NCBI RefSeq assembly: GCF_016808095.1
Contig: NC_068973.1
Location: 4,770,501 to 4,834,500 of the forward strand
Source: Vigna angularis
Lineage: Eukaryota > Streptophyta > Magnoliopsida > Fabales > Fabaceae
Reading direction: 5' to 3'
Length of the DNA stretch: 64,000 bases
A model generated the notes under the pieces. The model saw only the letters and a list, made by a program, of their open reading frames with translations, was not told the origin of the DNA and made no database searches. Positions 54,486-64,000 of this stretch are shown here, one piece after another (within the stretch, counting starts at the first letter, position 1; every line of letters starts with the position of its first letter). The translations under genes were made by a program, and so were the position numbers.

Positions 54486-56924
54486 CAAAATTCATTTTCT
54501 ACTTAAGTGAATTTTATAAAATTAAAATCATATAGGTTAAGCTAAAATAGTTACACACAAGAGAAAATTTACACGTAAGAAAAATCAATCTCAATAGCAT
54601 AATAACAATGATACAAAATATAATCTTTAGATACATAGTGACACGAAAAACAATATTTACACACAACAATAATTACCATACACACAATACTTTTATAAGT
54701 ATAATCGAGAATTTTTCTTTATGGCATCAATGAAGAGAGTAAAATAAAATAAAAAAGCATATTAAGATTTTTTTTTAAACAAATTTACCTCTAACCTATC
54801 AACGTTAAATGTACAAATTGATTTTTTTTATTAAACCCTTAAACATTAAAAGACGTAAATTTACGTCTATCTTAAGTTAGACAATATAAAATATAAATTT
54901 TGATAAATTATTTATAAAAATGTCATTGTATAATTTTTTTTCATATATATATCTATTAATTAAATATGGCGCACTAAGTTTATTTGGTGTTGGTAAAAGT
55001 ACCATTGATATATTAATATTTTATTTTTTGTGAAAACTTTGAAAATTTAGTGATACCTCAGGACAATAATAAAATGATAATAATAAACACGTGTCAAACA
55101 AAAAACCTTTTGTTAGTGATGATTTACTATTTATATGCAAAATGAAATAATGATTACACAATTATCGTCATCAGTGCATATGAAAAACTAATCTGCCTTT
55201 TGGTTGATGCACGCGTACATTACAAGCTCAAAATCCTTTAATATTTTAAAATAAATTCATGTAACTTTGTTAAAATGTTATTTCAATTAATTAATTTCAA
55301 AATATGAATAGAAAAAAAAATATGAACATATGACAATTATCGAATGGTTGATTTAAAAAGATATCAAAAGACTTTTATTGTGCAGTTCATATTCCAATTG
55401 AAGATGCATACAACTATATAAATGTCCTTCTATTATATTGAAATATATATAAAAATAAAATAAAACCAATCACCCAATTATGAAGATATTTTTTCTTGTT
55501 ATAATATATATATGAATTTATTTGAATTGAAAATACATGATAAATATATAAAATATTATAATAAAGAAATAAATCGTAAAATTACATAAAGATCGATATT
55601 GGATTGATGAGGAAATGTTTGTTCCATCGTAGAAAACGAACCTTCCTTCGAAAACTTTCATACTTATTTTGGAAAGTTGTGCTAGGTTAGTGGTGAGTGA
55701 AATTCAAAGCACTATATTTTGGGTATAGTTACATAGAATGGACATCTAGTCTCACATTTTAAAGGATTGCTGAATCTTTCTTTTTTGGGTATGAAAGTCA
55801 GTAAATACCAAACACAATCTTATGGTGTTACTCTAAAGAGGGTAAACACATTTAATGGAATAGATGACTATCAAAGTTGAGAGCTTAGGAGACATATTCT
55901 ACCAATCCACATATATGATGCATTATGTCTAATGAATAAAATAATATTATTAATAGTATAAGTTAAACATAAACAATAAAACATTAGTTTAAAATAAAAT
56001 AATAATTATATTTTTTAATTTTATTTTTCTAATTTTAATTATTAAGATTTTTTATTAAAATTATGAATATTATTAATCTTGAATTGTTCTCTTTCATGCA
56101 TTTATTTGAATAATTAATTAATAATTTTTATATTTATATCTAATCCTTACAAATCATCACTTTGCATCATTACCTATTTGTTTTTTCATTTAATATTAAA
56201 AACATATAGCTGTTTTATAATTTAAATTTATACTAAACTTATGCAGGACAGTTGAAAACACAAATTTAAAAACTTAATATATCCTTTTTTTATAAGTCTG
56301 CAAGTTCACCCGCACAGTCCAGTCTGTTATTTTAAAAAGAATTTTAAGATTTACTAAAAGATTATATATTTCTTAGAAAAAAATCACATGTATAAATTTG
56401 AAAATCAATATATTTTTATTTCTCTTCAATACAATGTTTTTCAGTGTTAACCCTAAATATAGTCAGCAACATCTCCTGGTCTGATTTTTTTTCACACTAT
56501 ACGAAAAATTATAGATGAAAGAAATTTCACGAATGTTTTGTTTTGTTTTTTTGGAGTCAATGAAGAATAGGATGGAGGGACGCAACTTTATTAGGATGAT
56601 GTCAATCTTTAAACAATTATTTCCTCTCAATTTAATGAGTAATAAATAGAAGTAGTTGACGATTTTGACATTTTAAATAATTTAATATTTTTATATATTT
56701 TATAATATTTCAATAATATAACTTTGTGGAAATCTTTATTAAATAAGAAAAAATTAACTGGTGACAGAAAATAAAATATAATGACCAAAAGAAATACAAG
56801 CCACATTAGTGATTAAATTTATAAATTTTAATGTTTTGTATTTATTTTTTAAAAGTTGTGTATTTATTTTTTAGCAAGTAATTTAATTCATTTAATGAGT
56901 ATTAATTAATTCTTTATATTGGTG
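54486..56924. other. AT-rich spacer
   Basis: No gene, no recognisable transposon domain. Long A/T stretches and short TA runs only. Confidence 0.5.
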
Positions 56925-56933
56925 TTTTTTAAT

Positions 56934-58026
56934 GGGTTAAATATATTTTTCGTCCCTTAAGTATCACACGATTTTGGGTTTAGTCCTTACTCAAAACTTT
57001 GATTGTTTTTAGTCCTCATAGTTTTGAAATTATTACTGTTAATCCTTAAAATTGAACGACTTTAACTTTTGTTTGATGTGGCAAACGGCGAGGCCTTGCC
57101 GAGGCCACGTCTTATGTCAGCTTGCCTCTTCACTCTCTGCCACGTTGTTTGTGCTTGAGAACTTCGTTCATCTTCTCTGGCAGAGCAACCACAGTTTCGC
57201 TTCTCGTGCACCATCACCCCAATCGCGCAACAGCCCAAGCAAGCATCTCCATTCTTCACCTGCAAAGAATCCAAACAGCAGAGCCCTTTCTTCTTCCTCG
57301 CGAGTCATCCATGGCATTCCCAGAATCACCTGAAACTCATACAAATCCAAAAAACGCGAGCAACCCCAATCGCACTGTGCCAGTAGACGCACACCGAGTT
57401 CGCTCTGACCAAGCGAAATCCCAAATTGCGAGTGCTGCGACGAACCCTAAATCGCCTAAGCCTCTCCGCCATCGCACCTTCATCTTGCAAGCTCCCCTGC
57501 AGCGACGTCATCCTCCATCAATGCCACCTTCAACGCGCAAAATTCTTGCCAGCCGCGACATCCTTTCGCATCATCACCGTCATCCAGATGCGCCATCACC
57601 TACAACAGACTTGCAAATCCAAAAACACAGCAGAAACTCCATTTGCCACCTGCAAGAGAGCAACCCTTCCCTTCTCGCGTTCTTGGCTCATGACGGCGTA
57701 AGATAGAAGAGCAAAATCGTGTCGCAGGTGCAGGGGCAAGTTTCCCCAATCTGGCAAACCCTAATTTGGGGTGGAAGGGGGCTGACACGCGTCAGATTCT
57801 TATTGGCCAGATAAAAAGAAAAGCAACGTGGCAGAGAGTGAAGAGGAAGCTGACATAAGACGTGGCCTCGCCGTTTGCCACATCAAACAAAAGTTAATGC
57901 CGTTCAATTTTTAAGGACTAATAGTAATAGTTTAAAAACTATAAGGACTAAAAGTAATCAAAGTTTCAAATAGAGACTAAACCAAAAATCGTGTGATACT
58001 TAATGGACGAAAAACATATTTAACCC
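56934..58026. mobile_element. Pack-MULE-like element, 1093 bp, ~210-bp TIRs, 9-bp target duplication
   Basis: The ends GGGTTAAATATATTTTTCGT and (inverted) GGGTTAAATATGTTTTTCGT start TIRs of about 210 bp (56934-57147 and 57824-58026), flanked by a perfect 9-bp duplication TTTTTTAAT (56925-56933 and 58027-58035). Long TIRs with a 9-bp duplication are the signature of Mutator-like elements. The left arm has a ~11-bp internal duplication (GAGGCCTTGCCGAGGCC) absent from the right arm. The 676-bp interior is far GC-richer than anything around it and has no transposase, as in Pack-MULEs carrying host DNA. Confidence 0.88.
57122..57706 (+). other. Open frame in the cargo of the Pack-MULE-like element
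   Basis: A 194-codon frame, or 131 codons from the first ATG (57311, MAFPESPETHTNPKNASNPN). It is rich in Pro, Ser, His and Arg with a biased GC-rich composition. Other frames of the same block are also open (57052-57333, 57426-57701; minus 57168-57392), which is usual for GC-rich DNA, so openness is weak evidence for coding. I recognise no domain. It may be captured exon sequence or simply element sequence. The upstream frame from 57122 starts within the left TIR. Confidence 0.35.
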
Positions 58027-58035
58027 TTTTTTAAT

Positions 58036-60423
58036 CTAATATTCATTATTTAAATACTAATAAAAAATATGCATGTTCAATTCTTTTTATAATAACAGAA
58101 AATAATAAAATTATAATTATTAAAATAAATAATATGAATATTTTTATTGTAAATAACTTTTATTTGTTTTGTATGTTATATTTTATATTTATTATAAATA
58201 TTTATTATAAATATTTATTTTAGTTTAAAAATAATAAACTAAAAAAATGTTTAATTTAAAAAAAAACAGTTAAATTTGAAAAAAGTCACTTCAAAGATAA
58301 ACGATTACTTAGCAAAAGATAAATTTGAAAATAAATGTGTACACCAAAATAAGTATATAATATAAAATAGGAATCAATATTTAAAAAGTTTTTTAGCAAA
58401 ATTTAGTTTAGAAAGTGGTTTTATGTTATTTAGGAACATATACTCCATGTCAAGCTCATAATTGATCATCTCTTATTGAATCAAATTTATATTTCATTTA
58501 CTTCACAAAAATTTATTATCTCAAATAATAATCAAATATATTAATAAAAAATATTTACTAGTTTGTCAGATAATTTATTATTTTTTAAAATAATTTATTA
58601 TGTTAAGTAATATAAAAAATGTACTTTCATAAATAATGTGTTATGTTATAATTGCACTCATCTACTAACTATTATTTTTGATTAAACGATGTAGAGACTG
58701 ACCAAATAGTCACTCGAAAATTAACTTTAATACTGATTAACTTAAGGTATAGTGTGACTACAACTCGTTAGGTTACAATTAGGTAATTGTTAATCAAAAG
58801 TCTTCTAAAATCTATATAAATATAGGTTTGAGGTAAAGATAAGTAATTGTTATGACATTAATATATAAATTATTAAATATTGAAATGACTTTAATATCCG
58901 AGTATTTTCTGTAGGAATTCTTCTAACTGTATTGGACTAACGGATACAAAAATTTGGAGTGAAAAATAATGTTTGGACCTTTTGAACGATTATCTGGACA
59001 TTGGACGTTGATCTCAATTCTACACCTAAAACAAACATTATTGATGACATGAGGTGTAATCAATAGATTGAGAGTTAAACCATTGATTATGTTATATTAT
59101 ATTGAATTAATTTAATACAAATTCCTGAAAATATGTAAATGAAATATAAATGAATAGTATAAATTATAAAAATATCTATATGAGTTTTTATATATGTATA
59201 TGTAAATGAGATTTTAAAAGACTAGTCTACCATGTTTGGTTTGATTGTATGTTGTTTTTCCAACTAAGGTGATTATGTGTTAATGATAAGAATTATCTTC
59301 GGAGAAAATCCTAACTATCATAGTCTGTAGATAAGGAAAAGAAATTTATTTTCTTTAGATATGAAAAGAAAAGTTTGTTTAAAAAAAAAGACTTTAAAAT
59401 GCTAGATATATATTTATTTTATCTTGCAATGATTAGTCGTAACTTAATTAAACTTTTCATTGAATGTGGTTTTAAAAACACCGAAAAAAAGGAAAATTGT
59501 CACTATAATAATTTATTGATACAAAACATTTACTCATAATATCTAAAAAATATTATTTATAAGATCAACTATTTTCTTTATATTAAAAATGATTAGGTAC
59601 AAAAAAGAAATATATTATATCTAGACTTGATTATTTTAACGGTTTGTATACTTTAATTTCCTAAATTTTATATATAAAAAAGGTTTAATGTTTATATGAG
59701 CAATTTTTATACATTACATTTTTATTAAACAAAAAAATATTTTAATCTTATTCTCGTGCTTTCTTTTTATTGTTGATTTCAATACTCATTTAGAATCATA
59801 TTCTATATAATAAATAAAAATTATAAAAATTACTCAATCATTAACTTAATTTCATGTAATTATTTTCCTATCTAATATTAAATATATGACATAGTTATTT
59901 AACTAAATTTGTTTATTGTTTTAAAAAATTAAGGCAAATTTTGATGTTTACCAAAGTATGTTTGTGTCAACCTAAAATTATAGTTATTTAATTAAATTTG
60001 TTTATTGTTTTAAAAAAATGAAGGCAAAATTTCATGTTTAACATATGGAATCCGAAAACTTTAAAAGATAAATAATATATTTCAATACGTAAAAATACTA
60101 TATGGTTCAAAAATTTTAATTTTTTCGAAACAATATTTACAAAATTTAAATAAAAAATAAATTTTTAATTTAAATAAAAATATAGTTAATGAGAAACTAA
60201 TTTAAAAAACATGATATTTTCTTGGTAAAAAAATATGTAACGTTTCCATAACTTAAAAAAAACGACTCGTAAGAGAGAGCAACTGTTTTTAAAACTGTAG
60301 AATTTGTGAGGTTATAATTCTTCAACAATGAAAACATCAAGCGTATTAATGATGACAAAGTCTTCTTTATAACGTAATATACCCGTGGATCTCTCTTCCC
60401 ACCTCAGAACTAATTAAAAAAAT
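58036..60423. other. AT-rich spacer with decayed LTR-like and duplicated sequence
   Basis: 58840-59040 (ATTGGACTAACGGATACAAA, TTTTGAACGATTATCTGGAC, ATTGGACGTTGATCTCAATT) looks like the decayed end of a plant LTR, by resemblance only. A ~61-bp segment beginning TAGTTATTTAA(C/T)TAAATTTG occurs at 59893 and again at 59981. No genes. Confidence 0.4.
59893..60041. repeat. Tandem duplication of a ~61-bp segment
   Basis: Copy 1 (59893-59953) and copy 2 (59981-60041) share TTTGTTTATTGTTTTAAAAA and AAGGCAAA(A)TTT.ATGTTTA with few differences, spaced 88 bp start to start. Confidence 0.85.
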
Positions 60424-60524
60424 TGTAACATCCCATAATCTCACACTAGAAAATGCATAATTTTTAGATTGTAGCATTACATTTACGGTAACATCCCGTA
60501 ATCTCACATTTGAAATTTTGCAGT

Positions 60525-60525
<1 letters not shown>

Positions 60526-60607
<82 letters not shown>
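60526..60607. repeat. (AT)n microsatellite
   Basis: Uninterrupted AT run of about 82 bp inside the gypsy LTR. Confidence 0.95.
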
Positions 60608-60610
<3 letters not shown>

Positions 60611-62034
60611 TTTAAACTCAGATTTCAACTACAAATTCATAAATAAAACTCAAATTCTTCTAATTTAATCTTCTATTTCTTTCTTCATCGGCACTGGGTC
60701 AGACGACATTCCTTCATCTGCTCCCGTATAACGAATTATACGATCATCGCACATACACAAACACAAACAAGTAGGGTGAGCTAACATGCAACAAATCATT
60801 TATAAGACATGCATAATTACTTCAATACAAACATCATATAATAATTATGTCAGACACCCTCATACCATCGTACTACAATTCCTATTGAACACTCGTCCCA
60901 CAATACCCAATAAACACCAAAATACTCAATAAACACCATTATACCCAATAGACACTCATTCCACAATACCTAATAGGCACTTATCCCAATGATATGTTGA
61001 TGAGCGATACAACGGAAGATTTTTCACTTGTGATGTCATTCTTAGTCCCCTCACTATGTCCAAAACCGGCACATAGACCAGGACATTCTGCCCTCCATAC
61101 CATTCACAAGGTTAGTCCCCTCGCTATGTCCTAAACCGGCACATAGACCAGAACCTCCTGCCCCTCTCACCACATAATTCATCATTCTCTACTTGAGACT
61201 GAATGATTATTAGAGTATCAGGATAACCTCCAACTTCATGACCCTCAACATCAACATATACGCACATACCATGTCATTACAGAATCTCTCCACGAAACTC
61301 ATACCATGCTCACATTCCTTAACTCATATTATACCATTACGAAATCTACCCATAATCCTCATACACATACCATGACATTACAGAATCTCTCCGCGAGACT
61401 CATACCATACTCACATTCCTCGACTCATATTATATCCTTACGACATCTCCCCGTAATACTCATACATGTTCAGATGCATAAATTCAAATCAAATAAACTT
61501 CAATCATTTCAGAAATCATACAAACTGAATATATTCCAACAAGATATATTACATGATAATTTAACAGTACATAATCTGTACACAAGATTTAAGTTAAAAA
61601 CCTGTCGAGTAGACTTCCAGGAAAGAGAGGTGCGTCACAATGGACAACTTAAGTACCAAGTCTTTCCTTAGCCAAAGTGTTCCTCAACTAGTTTTTAACA
61701 AATTTCTTATTAATAGATTCAAAACAACAGCATATAATATTAACACCGAAATTCAATATAGATAGTTATATAGTAAGCATTAACAATATTCACACAGAAT
61801 TTCAAAACATGAATAGAATTAAAACAATACTAAATCATATTATAAAAGCATAGAAAGGTTAACTCCCCTACCTCTATAACAAACTCCTCTTGCTCTGAAT
61901 TTATTTCCCCAAAACCCTTCAGAACCTCTACTCTTCTTGCAACTAAAAATTTCTTCCTAACTCTTTCTTCTCTATTTCTCAAGCTCTCACTTGATTCCTC
62001 TTTTCTTGGTGCAGAATACCCTTCCCTCCCACGG

Positions 62035-62043
62035 CTATTTATA
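62035..62043 (-). promoter_or_regulatory. TATA box of the gypsy LTR
   Basis: TATAAATAG on the minus strand, inside the LTR and in the orientation of the pol gene, followed downstream by C/G-richer sequence. Fits the U3 promoter of the element. Confidence 0.6.
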
Positions 62044-62426
62044 GGTAAAAAAATTTACTATTCATTAATTTTTTAATATTATTTATTATTTTAATATTAT
62101 TTTAAAAAAATATATTTTAATCATCCACTTGATCAAATCTGAACCTAATTCCATCCATGCTAAGGAATCCTAATTTCTTCCATGCTAAGAAATTCTTAAT
62201 TTTTTTTTTACTATTCACTATTCACTTTTTACTATTCACTATTCACTTTTTACTATTCAATTTTTTAAAAAAATCCTAAATAAGTTATCAAAAATTTGAA
62301 CCTCTCCTTCTAGAATTATTATAATTTTATATCCAAAATTTTCATTTTTCTATCCATTAAAATTATTATTACTAATAAAATGATAAAATTTACTATTATA
62401 AATATTTTTTTTTCATGGGTCTTACA

Positions 62427-62470
62427 TTCTCCCCAACAACAAAAATTTTCGTCCCCGAAAATTCTATACT
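62427..62470 (-). other. Polypurine tract and pol-LTR junction
   Basis: On the minus strand TTTTCGGGGACGAAAATTTT is followed by TGTTGTTGGGGAGAATG, the conserved layout between the integrase stop and the 3' LTR in Del/Tekay-type elements. It primes plus-strand synthesis. Confidence 0.75.
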
Positions 62471-64000
62471 TTAAGAAAATAGTTGAGGGTATAATTGCTT
62501 CATTTCTTCTTCTAGTTCCCATGTAGAGTCACCTGTCCTCTTATCCCAAACTACCCTGACTAAATTGATAATTTTTCCTCTAAGTTCCTTTGTTTTAGTG
62601 TCTTCTATACAAACAGGTTGTACTTCTACTAAAAGGTCCTCTCGGATTTGAATCTCCTCTATTTCTATAATATGAGAAGGGTCAGGTACATACTTTCTTA
62701 GTTGGGATACATGAAAAACTGAATGAAGATTGGCCAATTGAGGGGGTAGCGCAATCTCGTAAGCGACTGGCCCAATTCGTCTCAAAATTTGGTATGGACC
62801 AATGAACTTAGGAGAAAGTTTCCTCGAGCGAAGGGCTCTTCCAACACCCGTGGTTGAAGTTACTCGCAAGAAAACATGGTCCCCAGCCACAAACTCTAAC
62901 GGTCTCCTCCTTTGAACTGCATACGATTTTTGTCTACTCTGAGAAGCCTTCATTCTTTCTCGTATCAATTTTACTTTGTTGGTGGTTTGTTGTAGTAGCT
63001 CAGGTCCTATTAAAACTGATTCACCATCCTGATACCAGCACAATGGAGTTTGACATCGTCTGCCGTACAGAGCCTCATAAGGTGCCATTCCTATGCTTGA
63101 TTGGAAGCTATTGTTATAGGTAAATTCCACAAGAGGAAGCATTTCATCCCAACTACCAAGATGATCTAATACACAAGTTCTCAACAGATCTTCTAATGAC
63201 TGGATAGTCCTTTCAGATTGTCCATCAGTTTGGGGATGATATGCAGAACTCATTCGTAATTTGCTACCCATAGCTTCCTGTAGGGTCTGCCAGAATCTAG
63301 AAGTAAATCTTGGGTCTCTGTCTGACACAATACTAGAAGGTATACCGTGCAATCTTACTATTTCTTTTATGTATAATTGTGCCAGCTTAGTCATTGACAT
63401 TCTCAGATTTATTGCCAAGAAGTGAGCACTTTTTGTCAATCGATCAATGATGACCCAGATGGCATCATTACCCCTTATTGTTCGTGGTAAATGGGTAACA
63501 AAATCCATAGCAATGCTATCCCATTTCCACTCTGGTATGTCTAATTGTTGTAGCATTCCTCCAGGCCTTTGGTGTTCCACTTTTGCCTTTTGACAAGTCA
63601 AACAAGCTGCTACAAACTGTGCTACTTCCTTCTTCATTCCTGGCCACCAAAAAGACTCCTTAAGATCTTGATACATTTTAGTCATGCCGGAATGCATGCT
63701 AAAACGACTCTTGTGTCCTTCTTCGAGGATTAATCTTTTTATCTCTGCATTGTCTGGTACACACACTCTACTTCTAAATTTTAATACTCCATCAGGTCCT
63801 AACCTAAACTCTTTAGTTGATTCTGTTTTGATCAGTTCTGCTATCTCTTTCAGGTTAGGATCCACCAATTGTTTCTCCTTGATTAAAATTAAAAAGTTGC
63901 TAAATATAGTCAAACTACTACATCTAATGAAATCTACTTCATACTCCATCTGTAGCTTCAAATCTCTAAATTTCTCCACCAATTCTAATTCTTTGATCAT
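62471..64000 (-). CDS. Ty3/gypsy (Del/Tekay-like) Pol: integrase and C-terminal domain, cut by the window edge
   Basis: 509 uninterrupted codons of a gypsy polyprotein whose protease, reverse transcriptase and RNase H parts lie beyond 64000. The Met at the edge is not a real start. Seen: the spacer after RNase H (IKELELVEKFRDL); the integrase zinc finger with His96, His103, Cys133 and Cys136 (CLTCQKAKVEHQRPGGML); catalytic Asp166 (IAMDFVTHLP), Asp227 (IVSDRDPRF) and Glu263 (TDGQSERTIQ); the GPY/F region (KFIGPYQIL..IGPVAYEIALP); and a C-terminal chromodomain-like tail (VRVVWDKRTGDSTWELEEEM). All key residues are present and the frame is intact, so this end looks like a fairly recent insertion. 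Integrates element DNA into chromatin; the chromodomain-like tail probably guides target choice. Confidence 0.95.
   Translation of the reverse strand: MIKELELVEKFRDLKLQMEYEVDFIRCSSLTIFSNFLILIKEKQLVDPNLKEIAELIKTESTKEFRLGPDGVLKFRSRVCVPDNAEIKRLILEEGHKSRFSMHSGMTKMYQDLKESFWWPGMKKEVAQFVAACLTCQKAKVEHQRPGGMLQQLDIPEWKWDSIAMDFVTHLPRTIRGNDAIWVIIDRLTKSAHFLAINLRMSMTKLAQLYIKEIVRLHGIPSSIVSDRDPRFTSRFWQTLQEAMGSKLRMSSAYHPQTDGQSERTIQSLEDLLRTCVLDHLGSWDEMLPLVEFTYNNSFQSSIGMAPYEALYGRRCQTPLCWYQDGESVLIGPELLQQTTNKVKLIRERMKASQSRQKSYAVQRRRPLEFVAGDHVFLRVTSTTGVGRALRSRKLSPKFIGPYQILRRIGPVAYEIALPPQLANLHSVFHVSQLRKYVPDPSHIIEIEEIQIREDLLVEVQPVCIEDTKTKELRGKIINLVRVVWDKRTGDSTWELEEEMKQLYPQLFS

Larger units (their letters stand above)
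60424..62426 (-). mobile_element. LTR (3', relative to the element) of a Ty3/gypsy retrotransposon
   Basis: The right boundary is firm. On the minus strand the polypurine tract GTTGGGGAGAA is followed by TGTAAGACCC at 62426. The far end is placed at TGTAACATCCC (60424), an inverted match to the LTR start; a near-duplicate (GGTAACATCCCGTAATCTCA) at 60487 leaves the border uncertain. Inside are a minus-strand TATA box, TACTATTCACTATTCAC-type repeats (62210-62265), a ~50-bp direct repeat (TAGTCCCCTC.CTATGTCC... at 61032 and 61110) and a TA microsatellite. Confidence 0.75.

Noticed and set aside
62854..63123. 89-codon plus-strand ORF
   Set aside because: Antisense shadow of the intact gypsy integrase frame.

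Overview
This is an AT-rich nuclear window from a flowering plant. The spliced genes, long TA microsatellites, and TE families (Del/Tekay-type gypsy, copia, CACTA, Mutator-like, hAT) fit a eudicot. Several repeats resemble legume repeats (Phaseolus/Vigna/soybean type). The legume placement is inference from repeat resemblance; no marker gene proves it.

The first third carries the host genes. A 13-exon plant aspartic protease with a saposin-like insert lies on the minus strand (424-3639). It is separated by about 3.8 kb of AT-rich spacer, containing one MITE-like element, from a seven-exon CHUP1/IPGA1-like coiled-coil protein, also on the minus strand (7408-10595). After roughly 6.5 kb with no convincing gene comes a large plus-strand gene for a cytosolic-type IMP/GMP 5'-nucleotidase of the HAD superfamily. 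Sixteen exons from 20417 to 34596 join without a frame break. Its 5' exon is unresolved in a CpG-rich block near 17.2-17.7 kb. Its introns are swollen by decayed copia (both orientations), LINE and small LTR fragments.

From 34.6 kb to the end I find no intact host gene, and most recognisable content is transposable elements. These are: a decayed Mutator-like element flanked by inverted arrays of a 30-bp repeat (about 35.56-37.85 kb); a long-TIR element (39525-40283); a GC-rich non-autonomous hAT element with a perfect 8-bp target duplication (45216-45743); a 7.35-kb CACTA element with a 3-bp target duplication, retaining a DUF4216 remnant and a broken TnpA-like gene (47132-54482); a Pack-MULE-like element with a perfect 9-bp target duplication and a GC-rich cargo (56934-58026); and the LTR plus integrase end of a Ty3/gypsy element running off the right edge (60424-64000, minus strand). 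The spacers between them are AT-rich and hold many TA microsatellites.

The three host genes show no obvious functional link; this is ordinary plant gene spacing. I did not find a clearly new biological system. The best leads are the Pack-MULE-like capture, the CACTA with its palindromic subterminal repeats, the 30-bp-array Mutator element, and a possible intron-retention isoform of the CHUP1-like gene that would add a hydrophobic N-terminus.
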